Of a DNA stretch of 8,171 nt, positions 1-6,570 are shown one piece after another. The DNA is from Granulosicoccaceae bacterium (GTDB lineage: Bacteria > Pseudomonadota > Gammaproteobacteria > Granulosicoccales > Granulosicoccaceae), in contig JALZUX010000460.1 in NCBI GenBank assembly GCA_023301405.1, positions 1 through 8,171 on the forward strand. Reading direction: 5' to 3'. The translations under genes and the position numbers were made by a program. Below the pieces are notes generated by a model. That model was not told the DNA's origin, searched no databases, and saw only the letters and a list, made by a program, of their open reading frames with translations. Numbering within the stretch: position 1 is the first letter of the stretch; each line of letters starts with the position of its first letter.

Positions 1-35
1 CAAGGTGGCGGGCAACAGCCACTCAGAACCATAAG

Positions 36-93
36 AGAAGTATCAATGCAATCACACGCACAACGCCAATGGGGAAACCTGCATGATACTTCT
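36..93. repeat. Imperfect inverted repeat (10 bp + 3 bp arms)
   Basis: AGAAGTATCA at 36-45 is matched perfectly by TGATACTTCT at 84-93. The pairing continues inward with TGC (47-49) and GCA (81-83) across a one-base bulge at 46, leaving a 31-base loop. There is no T-run on either side, so it is not a typical intrinsic terminator. It could be a degenerate terminator, a small mobile-element remnant, or a regulatory palindrome. Confidence 0.55.
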
Positions 94-475
94 AGCCTCA
101 AACGACCATATCCCCCCATAGACAATCCGACTTGTGAAATATCTGACAATCCTCGCGCCACATAGACACCAATTACTGTATCCGAGTCGGCAGACGCAGC
201 TGCAATGCTATCGGTAGCCCCATTAACGATATGGCCGGACAGAATCCTCAAGCGCCTGAAAATCTGCATTATTGGACGCGAAAACTGTAAACTGACAAGC
301 CTCGTTATCCGGCGTGTCGCGAGACTGGAAATGATTTGTCCTCACATGACTCCCCCTTACAAAATACGGCTTGTCGAAGTGCTTAACGCAGCAATTGGAT
401 TTCACCTAACATGAAAATACTAACTAAATCCACTGCACTTAATCCATCACACCATACACATTTTAGTCTCAAATT

Positions 476-481
476 AAGGAG
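476..481 (+). promoter_or_regulatory. Ribosome-binding site fixing a TTG start
   Basis: AAGGAG at 476-481 is an almost ideal Shine-Dalgarno, six bases before the TTG at 488-490. It supports TTG as the start of the long PLP-dependent enzyme, since no ATG in that frame lies in a comparable position. Confidence 0.8.
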
Positions 482-487
482 ATCAAA

Positions 488-2344
488 TTGACTCAAATAA
501 CAACCTGCTTTAATACCGTTAGAAAAATCCTTGATAATTTACCCACTGGTTGGATAGAACTGACAACCCACCGTCTAGACACCTATGACGAAGAGCAGGC
601 GAAGTCACAATTCTTACAGCAATTGCAAGCATTAACCTCTACCACAGACTATGACGTAAATACGCTTGACGCACTACCAACCGCTTATGACTACGCTCGT
701 CTGGGGCACCCGTTATCCTGCGTTTTAGAATGGCTTGTTGCGCAGATCAATGACGTACCGGCAGATCAAGTCATTACGTATTCATCCAAAACTATGCCTA
801 TTCTTGCGGTGTTACGTAAAAACACTTTAAGCACTGTGGCGACCCACCTGTATTATGACACTGATTCTTCACCACTGATTGACAGCGAAAGACTGGAAAG
901 AGTTTACAACTATAACGTTCACATACATAAAATAGAAAGTGTCGCCCAAATTCCGAAGCACGGTGACGCGACAGTGTTATTCGTCACACAGGCACCTTAC
1001 AAAACAACATTAGAAATCAATAAAAACATTGATGCTACAGTCAACATTCACCCAAACTGCGGCAGCACTATTATTGTTCATAACACCGGGATCACTGATC
1101 TGGTTAAAGACCTACAGCATGTAAGACGTCGCGAAACTATCGCAATCACGCCACTCAATGCTTTACACGTGCTACACGAAATTGTTAATGATAAAACTGT
1201 CCCAACTGAAAATTGTCAGCCACAAGAACTCAACAAAGTATTCGATTGCATCAAAGACAACACCGGTAGCACAGTGACTCCGCTTGTAGCTTCTAGCGGA
1301 CTATCTATTCAGTACGCCATGATGATGGGATTGGTCGAAGACGCCATGACGCAACACCCGGGTAAAGCTATTAAACTTATAATTCCACCAAATTGTTACG
1401 GTGGCACCAACGATCAGGCAAGACGGATAGCAGCATTAATCCCGACTGTCGATATCGTCGATTTATATGTCGATAACGGCCAGGATCTAGTCAGTAGCCT
1501 TGACGTTGTATTGAAAAATGCCGCCCACACTGATAGCGCGCCTATTATTCTGGCAGAAATCCCCACTAACCCCAGAGTAGAGGTGCCAGACATGGACAAA
1601 CTGGCAGCAGTACTAATGGAACAACGAAAAACTCAACACGATACTCTGGCTATTGCTCCAGCATTCACCGTAGATCAAACGTTCTGCCCTAACGTAAAGC
1701 TGCTAAACCAACAAAGCGTGTTGTCACAAGTGAAAACCGTTTCATATACCAGCGGCTCTAAATTCCCCAGCGGTGGGCGTTGCAACAGCGGGTATTGCAC
1801 CACCAATGAAGCAGCAAAATCCGTTCAGGCGCTCATCGAAAAACACCTAAACCTATCTGACAACGGAGCGACTGCCAACCAGTTAAATACACTGGCTGAA
1901 CACATGCCTTCAATGCCAGAAAGGATTACAGAAGCCTATAATAAAACAAGGGAATTCGTGGATCATGTAGAGCGTGTATTGCCAAACGCAAAAATTAATT
2001 TTATACCACACGATTTAGTCGAGCGCGGTTTCACTCCGTCGGTGTTTTCACTGGACTTACCTGCTAGTGGAAAAACAACCGAAGAGCACAAAGAAAATAA
2101 AAAGCTGCTCAATATAAAACTGATTGAACACATGATTGAAAAGCAACCGGATGATTGCACGCACTGCGTCAGCTACGGCCAATTAAAGGGCAGCTATTGG
2201 ACCATACCGGCAACCTCGACCCAAGGAACAACTAAAGAAAACGACAAGGATTATATTGTTCGTGTGGCTTTTGCAGCTGATATCGACGTGGCAAAATTAT
2301 CAGCAACTTTTGATGAGTTTTGTCACAACGAGAACCTTACTTAG
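488..2344 (+). CDS. PLP-dependent Cys/Met-metabolism family enzyme, long form (cystathionine gamma-synthase-like)
   Basis: A 618-residue protein whose C-terminal 350 residues match the fold-type I Cys/Met-metabolism PLP family (cystathionine gamma-synthases and beta-/gamma-lyases), cytosolic enzymes of transsulfuration and methionine synthesis. Visible elements are a cofactor-phosphate loop SSG at 269-271, YGGT at 304-307, EIPTNPRVEVPD at 357-368, and TVDQTF at 394-399, where D396 should contact the pyridine nitrogen. The probable Schiff-base lysine is K425 in SGSKFPSGG, and VRVAF at 591-595 carries the expected substrate-carboxylate arginine. Usual family members have about 380-430 residues, so about 200 are extra. 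Residues 67-110 (YDYARLGHPL onward) look like the family's normal N-terminal segment, and 140-200 look like a degenerate copy of the major domain. This long layout recalls fungal STR2-type cystathionine gamma-synthases. The exact substrate is unknown. It starts with TTG, has no operon partner and ends in a hairpin. Confidence 0.85.
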   Translation: MTQITTCFNTVRKILDNLPTGWIELTTHRLDTYDEEQAKSQFLQQLQALTSTTDYDVNTLDALPTAYDYARLGHPLSCVLEWLVAQINDVPADQVITYSSKTMPILAVLRKNTLSTVATHLYYDTDSSPLIDSERLERVYNYNVHIHKIESVAQIPKHGDATVLFVTQAPYKTTLEINKNIDATVNIHPNCGSTIIVHNTGITDLVKDLQHVRRRETIAITPLNALHVLHEIVNDKTVPTENCQPQELNKVFDCIKDNTGSTVTPLVASSGLSIQYAMMMGLVEDAMTQHPGKAIKLIIPPNCYGGTNDQARRIAALIPTVDIVDLYVDNGQDLVSSLDVVLKNAAHTDSAPIILAEIPTNPRVEVPDMDKLAAVLMEQRKTQHDTLAIAPAFTVDQTFCPNVKLLNQQSVLSQVKTVSYTSGSKFPSGGRCNSGYCTTNEAAKSVQALIEKHLNLSDNGATANQLNTLAEHMPSMPERITEAYNKTREFVDHVERVLPNAKINFIPHDLVERGFTPSVFSLDLPASGKTTEEHKENKKLLNIKLIEHMIEKQPDDCTHCVSYGQLKGSYWTIPATSTQGTTKENDKDYIVRVAFAADIDVAKLSATFDEFCHNENLT

Positions 2345-2356
2345 CGTTATACCTAA

Positions 2357-2386
2357 GCACCATCTCAGAGCGAAGTGAGATGGTGC
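2357..2386 (+). terminator. Perfect 11-bp hairpin after the PLP enzyme gene
   Basis: GCACCATCTCA at 2357-2367 pairs perfectly with TGAGATGGTGC at 2376-2386 around an 8-base loop, starting 13 bases after the TAG stop. The position fits a terminator for the enzyme gene or an RNA 3'-end stabiliser. No T-run follows, so it is not a canonical Rho-independent terminator. Confidence 0.55.
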
Positions 2387-2467
2387 ATGCTGCCTTGAGG
2401 TCCACTATTTCCTTTCTACACCAACAAACTCGCTGCACCAAATCGCCACTGGCATACGGCTTATCAG

Positions 2468-2570
2468 CGATATCTCAAAACAACCGCGAGTCACGATGCC
2501 CTACATTGTTTTGTGGAAACCCAATGCGTAAGGGTGGCTTTTGGATCTGTATAACTCGCGTTTGATATCG
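2468..2570. repeat. Large bulged palindrome (nested inverted repeats)
   Basis: The outer arms are CGATATC (2468-2474) with GATATCG (2564-2570), then TCAAA (2475-2479) with TTTGA (2561-2565, partly shared), and CGCGAGT (2485-2491) with ACTCGCG (2554-2560). The inner arms CCCTACATTG (2499-2508) and the 2522-2534 segment pair over ten positions with two small bulges, around a 13-base loop. The whole element spans about 103 bases and could form a long irregular stem in RNA or single-stranded DNA. No attC-type core sites flank it and no coding gene overlaps it. It might be a small RNA, a repeat element or an operator region for the AraC-type gene beginning 50 bases later. Confidence 0.5.
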
Positions 2571-2591
2571 TAGTCATTTTTCGCTGTTAAT
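2562..2591 (+). promoter_or_regulatory. Possible sigma-70 promoter of the AraC/VOC unit
   Basis: TTGATA at 2562-2567 matches five of six positions of the -35 consensus. GTTAAT at 2586-2591, after an 18-base spacer, matches four of six of the -10. Transcription would begin near 2598, shortly before the GTG at 2620. The -35 overlaps the right arm of the 2468-2570 palindrome, which would allow regulator control. This is a by-eye prediction only. Confidence 0.3.
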
Positions 2592-2619
2592 AGGCAAATC
2601 ACTTCATACCACCAGTGCG

Positions 2620-3480
2620 GTGACTTCCAAGCCGGGCAGCTTCCAGCATAGAATTATTTCAAACAAGCGTAGAAATCTGGTACCACTAGCCGTCCCCCGC
2701 GAATCATCTAGTATTTTATTGAAAAGGCTGGAAAAGTACATCTATGACCCAATAAAAGACGGAGTAGAAAAAACAGTAGAATCAGTAAGCTATACGGAGG
2801 TAAAGCCACCAAATGAATTGGTAGAGTGCGTGCACAGTTTTTGGGAGCTCAAGACAGATAAAATATTACCTGATGATTTTTGTCTTCATGCGCTACCTGA
2901 TGCCTGTGTGAACATTCTATTCAATCAGGTCGATACCAGAATTGCAGGAGTTACGGCATTACGCACCACCTATGAAGTGCTAATCTTGGGCAAAGAGTTT
3001 CACTATGTTGGCATTCAATTTTTACCGGGAGCATGGCGAGGTGATCAAAATGAAACGACTGCTAGCTTTGTAGGGACGCCATACGTCGGCGACTTACCAC
3101 TCATCGAGACAAGCAATGAGTTAGCTCGTATAAATTTCTCAGAAAAACAGCCAATTTTGTCAACGCTTGTATACCAACTGATAAAGCACAAGCAAGTTGC
3201 GATAAACGATGTTACCGCTAAAATACTGGCCAATATCGATACAATCCATACGGTGGCCGATATGGCCACTGCGACAAATATGTCGACTCGCCAACTGCAG
3301 CGAATACTCAAACGGTCAACAGGATTCTCACCCCATGACTTCCTTAAGGTATCGCGACTGCAGCAATCGTTCAAGCAACACTATCTAGACATTTTTACTG
3401 ATCAATCGCATTTTATTCATTCGTTTCGGGAAATCACCGGATACACACCCGCGCAGTACTACCTGAAATTCGATGTCTGA
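2620..3480 (+). CDS. AraC-family transcriptional regulator (DUF6597-type sensor domain)
   Basis: A DNA-binding regulator of up to 286 residues. The N-terminal sensor part, roughly 58-165, has the pattern of the DUF6597-type domain: PPNELVECVHSFWELK, ALPDACVNILFN at 91-102, AGVTALRTTYEV, and GIQFLPGAW at 131-139. The C-terminal AraC domain has both helix-turn-helix units, the first about 211-231 (VADMATATNMSTRQLQRILK) and the second about 261-281 (DQSHFIHSFREITGYTPAQY), which contains the classic AraC signature. The start is uncertain: GTG at 2620 gives about 55 residues before the sensor domain and has no clear Shine-Dalgarno, and TTG at 2719 is the next in-frame alternative. The VOC gene begins 70 bases after the stop, suggesting co-transcription and that the VOC protein or its substrate is the regulatory target. 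The ligand is unknown. Confidence 0.85.
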   Translation: MTSKPGSFQHRIISNKRRNLVPLAVPRESSSILLKRLEKYIYDPIKDGVEKTVESVSYTEVKPPNELVECVHSFWELKTDKILPDDFCLHALPDACVNILFNQVDTRIAGVTALRTTYEVLILGKEFHYVGIQFLPGAWRGDQNETTASFVGTPYVGDLPLIETSNELARINFSEKQPILSTLVYQLIKHKQVAINDVTAKILANIDTIHTVADMATATNMSTRQLQRILKRSTGFSPHDFLKVSRLQQSFKQHYLDIFTDQSHFIHSFREITGYTPAQYYLKFDV

Positions 3481-3538
3481 TTTATACAATACGTTGTTCG
3501 CTGGCTGGTTCACAATCGCTCCCGACCTCACAGCAAGC

Positions 3539-3544
3539 AGGAAG
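3539..3544 (+). promoter_or_regulatory. Ribosome-binding site choosing the VOC start
   Basis: AGGAAG at 3539-3544 sits six bases before the ATG at 3551. It favours this start over the upstream in-frame ATG at 3473, which overlaps the AraC stop and would add 26 residues with no counterpart in the VOC fold. Confidence 0.7.
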
Positions 3545-3550
3545 AAAAAC

Positions 3551-3937
3551 ATGAAACAAAACGCAATCGGATGGTTCGATATTTACGTAAACGATATGGA
3601 TAGAGCAGCAGCTTTCTACCAAACCGTTTTCACCAAAGTTCTCGAAGACATGATAGACCCCACAGACAGCAACGTTCTGATGAAGAGCTTCCCTACCGAT
3701 ATGGCTTCCTATGGCGCTGGCGGGGCTCTGGTACAACGAGAAGACCTGAGCCCCGGTATCGGTGGCACGACGATCTATTTTGGCGTGGATGATTGCGCAA
3801 ACGAGGAATCGCGAGTCAATGATGCTGGCGGACAGGTGATCAGACCGAAGATGTCGATTGGGGATTACGGTTGGATTAGCCAGTGTTTGGATCCCGAAGA
3901 GAATATGTTTGGCTTAAGCTCAATGAAAAAACGCTAA
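3551..3937 (+). CDS. VOC family protein (glyoxalase/bleomycin-resistance/dioxygenase fold)
   Basis: A 128-residue cytosolic protein with the paired beta-alpha-beta-beta-beta modules of the vicinal-oxygen-chelate superfamily. The first module begins with AIGWFDIYVNDMDRAAAFYQ (5-24). The second begins with GGTTIYFGVDDC (71-82) and continues through AGGQVIRPKMSIGDYGWI (92-109) to the DPEENMFGL motif (114-122), where an acidic ligand normally sits. The usual first-strand metal-ligand histidine is absent (W8-F9-D10 in that place), as in many uncharacterised members, so classical glyoxalase I activity should not be assumed. Length is normal for single-domain VOC proteins. Pairing with the AraC gene 70 bases upstream is a frequent arrangement and suggests a regulated detoxification or small-molecule-binding role; that is inference. 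Confidence 0.85.
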   Translation: MKQNAIGWFDIYVNDMDRAAAFYQTVFTKVLEDMIDPTDSNVLMKSFPTDMASYGAGGALVQREDLSPGIGGTTIYFGVDDCANEESRVNDAGGQVIRPKMSIGDYGWISQCLDPEENMFGLSSMKKR

Positions 3938-4066
3938 GCGCAGTAAGTCCTAACGGTAGTCAGTTGGCGACCAATCGAAGCCGGCTCATTGCCAGACCGG
4001 TAGCAGCAAGACCGCAACACCAGCCTGCACCAGAAAACTTCACTCCTTGTATGATCTTGCGCGCGG

Positions 4067-4093
4067 ACTTGCAACCCCGCTAATATTGCAGGT
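4067..4093 (+). repeat. Short hairpin in the leader of the helicase gene
   Basis: ACTTGCAA (4067-4074) pairs with TTGCAGGT (4086-4093) over eight positions including one G-T pair, around an 11-base loop. It ends 22 bases before the preferred ATG at 4116. It could influence translation or be chance; no U-run follows. Confidence 0.25.
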
Positions 4094-4115
4094 ATCTACT
4101 AAAAATGTAACGAAA

Positions 4116-5696
4116 ATGACCCAGGACGAGGCACTACATTTACTCAAACTTGGCAAAAACGTCTTTCTCACCGGCTCTGCCGGCTCGGGTAAGACTTTTC
4201 TGCTTAATCGCTATATAAGGTATTTGCGACGCCACAAAGTTGGTGTATCAGTGACTGCCTCAACCGGGCTTGCCGCTACTCACCTCAATGGGCGCACCAT
4301 ACACTCGTGGAGTGGCATAGGTGTGCGCGAAGCAATGAGTGAAAAAGATCTAGATACCCTTCAGCGCGATAAGCGAGCAAGAAAAAGGTACCGGAATACA
4401 AAAGTACTGATCATTGATGAAATTTCTATGATTCACGCCTATCAACTCGACTTAATTGATCAGGTTGCCCGTCATATGCTTGAACCATTGCTACCATTTG
4501 GTGGGCTGCAGGTCGTGCTTTGCGGAGACTTCTTCCAGTTACCGCCGGTGACTGGTGATACATCCCCTTCCAACCACTTTGCTTTCGATTCGATCGCATG
4601 GAATACGGCACAGTTCTGCACTTGCTACCTGCATGAGCAACACCGCCAGGGTAACGATCTTTTATTAAACGTGCTTAACGATATTAGAAGTGGTAACACA
4701 GGCGAGCACACCAAAGTACCACTCCGAACGCGCTACAAACAAACACCAAACGGCACAGTTCAGCCCACCAAACTATTTGCCCGCAACGTTAATGTCGATA
4801 GCATAAATCACAAAGAGTTGAATACGCTAACAGGCACGGAAAGGGAATTTCGAATGCTAACTCAGGGCAGCGCTCCGTTAGTCGACTCCCTAAAACGCAG
4901 TTGCCCTGCACCAAATGAGCTGAAACTTAAGATCAAGGCAAGAGTCATGTTTGTTAAAAACGCATCAGATGGCAGCTATGTCAACGGCACATTGGGCAGA
5001 GTGAAATCATTTGATGGTGATGGCATGCCAGTCGTAGAAACTTTTGACGGCAGCGTGGTTGTGGCCGAGTACGATGATTGGAAGTACGAAGAAAATGATC
5101 GAGTGCTGGCGACTATATCGCAAGTACCACTAAAACTTGCATGGGCAATCACAGTACACAAGAGCCAGGGCATGACCCTTGATGCTGCTGAAATGGATCT
5201 ATCCGATGCGTTTGAACCAGGCATGGGCTATGTTGCGTTGTCTCGGGTCCGTTCACTCTCGGGCTTGAATTTACTAGGACTGAATGAAACAGCACTGAGC
5301 GTGCACCCGCAAATATTGGAAAGGGACCATACATTTCAAAGCCAATCAACAGTGGCAACTCAACAATTGGCTGCCCTTTCCGAGACAGTGCGAACCAGCC
5401 GGCAAACAGACATATTGCTGGATCGATTCAACGGCAAGCGCAAGGCTCAGAAACACCCGGCGCACCAACCACCAGAAAATAACCAAACGCTCGAGTCAAC
5501 GCTACCTGCTGACAGCTCTGCGAAAAACGCTTACCAACCATGGAGCGATGCAGATGATAAATTGCTGGCGGCACTATACAAAGACAATCAATCGATCAAG
5601 GTCATTGCCAAGCAACTGCAACGTGGCAGCGGCGCTATTCGCAATAGGTTGAAAAAACACCATCTTATTTTACCAACCGAGACGAAAAAGCAATAA
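4116..5696 (+). CDS. Pif1-like SF1B DNA helicase with C-terminal Myb/SANT-like domain
   Basis: An ATP-dependent DNA helicase, 526 residues from the preferred ATG. All main motifs are present: Walker A GSAGSGKT at 20-27, motif Ia TASTGLAA at 47-54, Walker B IIDEISM at 99-105, motif III GDFFQLPP at 137-144, motif IV LHEQHRQ at 172-178, motif V TVHKSQG at 346-352 and motif VI YVALSRVRS at 372-380 with the arginine finger R377. Catalytic residues K26, D101, E102, Q141 and R177 are intact, so it should be active. Pif1 relatives unwind 5'-3' and resolve R-loops and G-quadruplexes. Residues 474-515 (QPWSDADDKLLAALYKDN onward) form a Myb/SANT-like helical domain, probably binding DNA, after a polar linker at about 440-473. 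A TTG at 4047 would add 23 residues, but MTQDEALHLLKLGKNVFLTG is the normal Pif1 opening, although the Shine-Dalgarno is weak. No partner gene is evident. Confidence 0.9.
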   Translation: MTQDEALHLLKLGKNVFLTGSAGSGKTFLLNRYIRYLRRHKVGVSVTASTGLAATHLNGRTIHSWSGIGVREAMSEKDLDTLQRDKRARKRYRNTKVLIIDEISMIHAYQLDLIDQVARHMLEPLLPFGGLQVVLCGDFFQLPPVTGDTSPSNHFAFDSIAWNTAQFCTCYLHEQHRQGNDLLLNVLNDIRSGNTGEHTKVPLRTRYKQTPNGTVQPTKLFARNVNVDSINHKELNTLTGTEREFRMLTQGSAPLVDSLKRSCPAPNELKLKIKARVMFVKNASDGSYVNGTLGRVKSFDGDGMPVVETFDGSVVVAEYDDWKYEENDRVLATISQVPLKLAWAITVHKSQGMTLDAAEMDLSDAFEPGMGYVALSRVRSLSGLNLLGLNETALSVHPQILERDHTFQSQSTVATQQLAALSETVRTSRQTDILLDRFNGKRKAQKHPAHQPPENNQTLESTLPADSSAKNAYQPWSDADDKLLAALYKDNQSIKVIAKQLQRGSGAIRNRLKKHHLILPTETKKQ

Positions 5697-5789
5697 CATG
5701 CAAAGAAAAGCGCACATTCAAAGCTCAGGCTTTCTTCCGCCCTGAAGGAGACACCGGGCCTGCTGCTACAACGCAAATCAATCAACGCC

Positions 5790-6047
5790 ATGACAAAGCC
5801 ACGCGAATCATCAACAGACACCGTGCTTTCACAGCTTGAAAGCTGAAACCAAAAGAACTGCCTACCCGATATCAGCTATGTTGTTAACAGCGTAGACAGA
5901 TTTGACGAAATACTAAAACTATTTAAACAAGCCGACGGTCAGCACCCGGCACCGGTTTACGAAAAAATGCAAGGCAATACACCTGTTGAAATCCTACGAC
6001 TGGCGCGACTATATGGCGAAATGCCAGATAAACCTAAAGACGACTAA
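5790..6047 (+). pseudogene. Broken small gene or helicase tail remnant with in-frame TGA
   Basis: From an ATG at 5790 the frame reads 18 codons to a TGA at 5844-5846, then 66 open codons to a TAA at 6045-6047. The second part looks like a real protein: SYVVNSVDRFDEILKLFKQA, then HPAPVYEKMQ, then PVEILRLARLYGEMPDK, with amphipathic helices and a charged end. No ATG, GTG, TTG or CTG occurs in that frame between the TGA and an ATG at 5967, so normal initiation would lose most of it. There is no Shine-Dalgarno before 5790. The frame is also that of the upstream helicase and has no stop between 5697 and 5843. I do not recognise the family. Most likely it is a pseudogene or fossil tail; a recoded TGA is possible but no SECIS-like element is convincing. 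Confidence 0.4.
5825..5843 (+). repeat. 7-bp hairpin abutting the in-frame TGA
   Basis: GCTTTCA (5825-5831) pairs perfectly with TGAAAGC (5837-5843) around CAGCT, and the TGA at 5844 follows at once. It has no T-run. It may be a weak terminator-like structure after the helicase or chance. Confidence 0.3.
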
Positions 6048-6312
6048 AATTAGCACCTTGAAAGTCAGCCGTATTACTCATGAAGTGATCATTCTATCGC
6101 GGCATTCCTACTCGCAATCATCGACATAACATTATCCTCTATCACGAAACAGGGCTGAACCTTCCCACTCATTAACGTACCGATTAGCGATATCTGTATT
6201 TAAAAAATCAACGAAACCCTACCCATAATGAATCGACCTGCCCATCCCTGAATCTGAGGTTATGCTTAACGTTGAACACCTTCACTCAGAGCCAAAATAG
6301 AGAGGACAGATC

Positions 6313-6435
6313 GTGAAAGAATTTAACGCATAAATACACCCAAAGGTCCAAACAACCGGTGCATCGCTGAGAAAGGTTGATTACAATACGCAGGATCACC
6401 CAGCCTACATTCTGATCTCCTCTGCCGCTTATTAG
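6313..6435 (+). pseudogene. Possible nonsense-interrupted small gene
   Basis: GAGAGGA at 6300-6306 is a good Shine-Dalgarno six bases before a GTG at 6313. The frame reads VKEFNA, meets a TAA at 6331-6333, then stays open for 33 more codons (IHPKVQTTGASLRKVDY onward) to a TAG at 6433-6435. A good ribosome-binding site on a six-codon frame suggests either a gene broken by a nonsense mutation or a short leader peptide. No family is recognised and the open stretch is short enough to be chance. Confidence 0.2.
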
Positions 6436-6570
6436 CTCAGTTAAAGCCCACCTATATTGCCTTCAAAATCATGGTAAGAAAGGTTCGTAAAAAAACGCTA
6501 TCCGACTGCAGCAGTTTTGTTATTGTAACCGTCCACAGGGGCACCAACTTTCACTAAAAGGCTTATATCT

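Larger units (their letters stand above)
1..487. other. Left-edge intergenic or decayed region, no convincing gene
   Basis: No gene can be supported with confidence here. A plus-strand frame is open from the window edge to a TAG at 163-165 (54 codons). A minus-strand frame is open from 341 down to the edge, with an ATG at 267-269 and about 89 codons from there. The two overlap each other. Neither has a recognisable domain, and the minus frame uses many rare-type codons (AGG, GGA, TTG) and turns cysteine-rich toward the edge, so either may be chance or a decayed gene. The minus frame contains a protein-like stretch around plus positions 110-210 (IAAASADSDTVIGVYVARG), which is why I do not dismiss it. 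The region also holds the inverted repeat at 36-93 and, near its right end, the ribosome-binding site of the next gene. Confidence 0.4.
5697..6570. other. Gene-poor interval with probable coding remnants
   Basis: 874 bases between the helicase and the lipoprotein gene contain no intact gene of normal length. The helicase frame stays open from its stop to a TGA at 5844, then to a TAA at 6045. A second remnant-like frame lies at 6313-6435. A third frame is open from 6381 to a TAA at 6555-6557, with an ATG at 6471, no ribosome-binding site and no recognisable motif. The mixture of short protein-like stretches in different frames suggests decayed genes. No tRNA or repeat array is visible. Confidence 0.5.

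Noticed and set aside
205..414. 69-codon plus-strand and 60-codon minus-strand frames
   Set aside because: They overlap each other on opposite strands, lack ribosome-binding sites and show no family resemblance.
395..423. Promoter TTGGAT-N17-TACTAA before the PLP gene
   Set aside because: Each hexamer matches only three of six consensus positions, which is close to chance in AT-rich DNA.
2320..2565. 81-codon plus-strand frame overlapping the end of the PLP gene
   Set aside because: No Shine-Dalgarno, no recognisable motif, and it runs through the 2357-2386 hairpin and the 2468-2570 palindrome.
2468..2570. Integron attC site
   Set aside because: The imperfect palindrome looks similar, but no RYYYAAC/GTTRRRY core sites occur at its ends and no integrase or cassette array is present.
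3473..3550. Upstream ATG at 3473 as the VOC start
   Set aside because: The added 26 residues do not belong to the VOC fold, while the ATG at 3551 has a good Shine-Dalgarno and the normal domain opening.
4047..4115. TTG at 4047 as the helicase start
   Set aside because: It has no Shine-Dalgarno and adds residues absent from the usual Pif1 opening, although the ATG at 4116 also has only a weak site, so some doubt remains.
5844..5846. Selenocysteine-encoding TGA
   Set aside because: No convincing SECIS hairpin follows, there is no CxxU-like redox motif, and the family is unknown; a pseudogene is the simpler reading.
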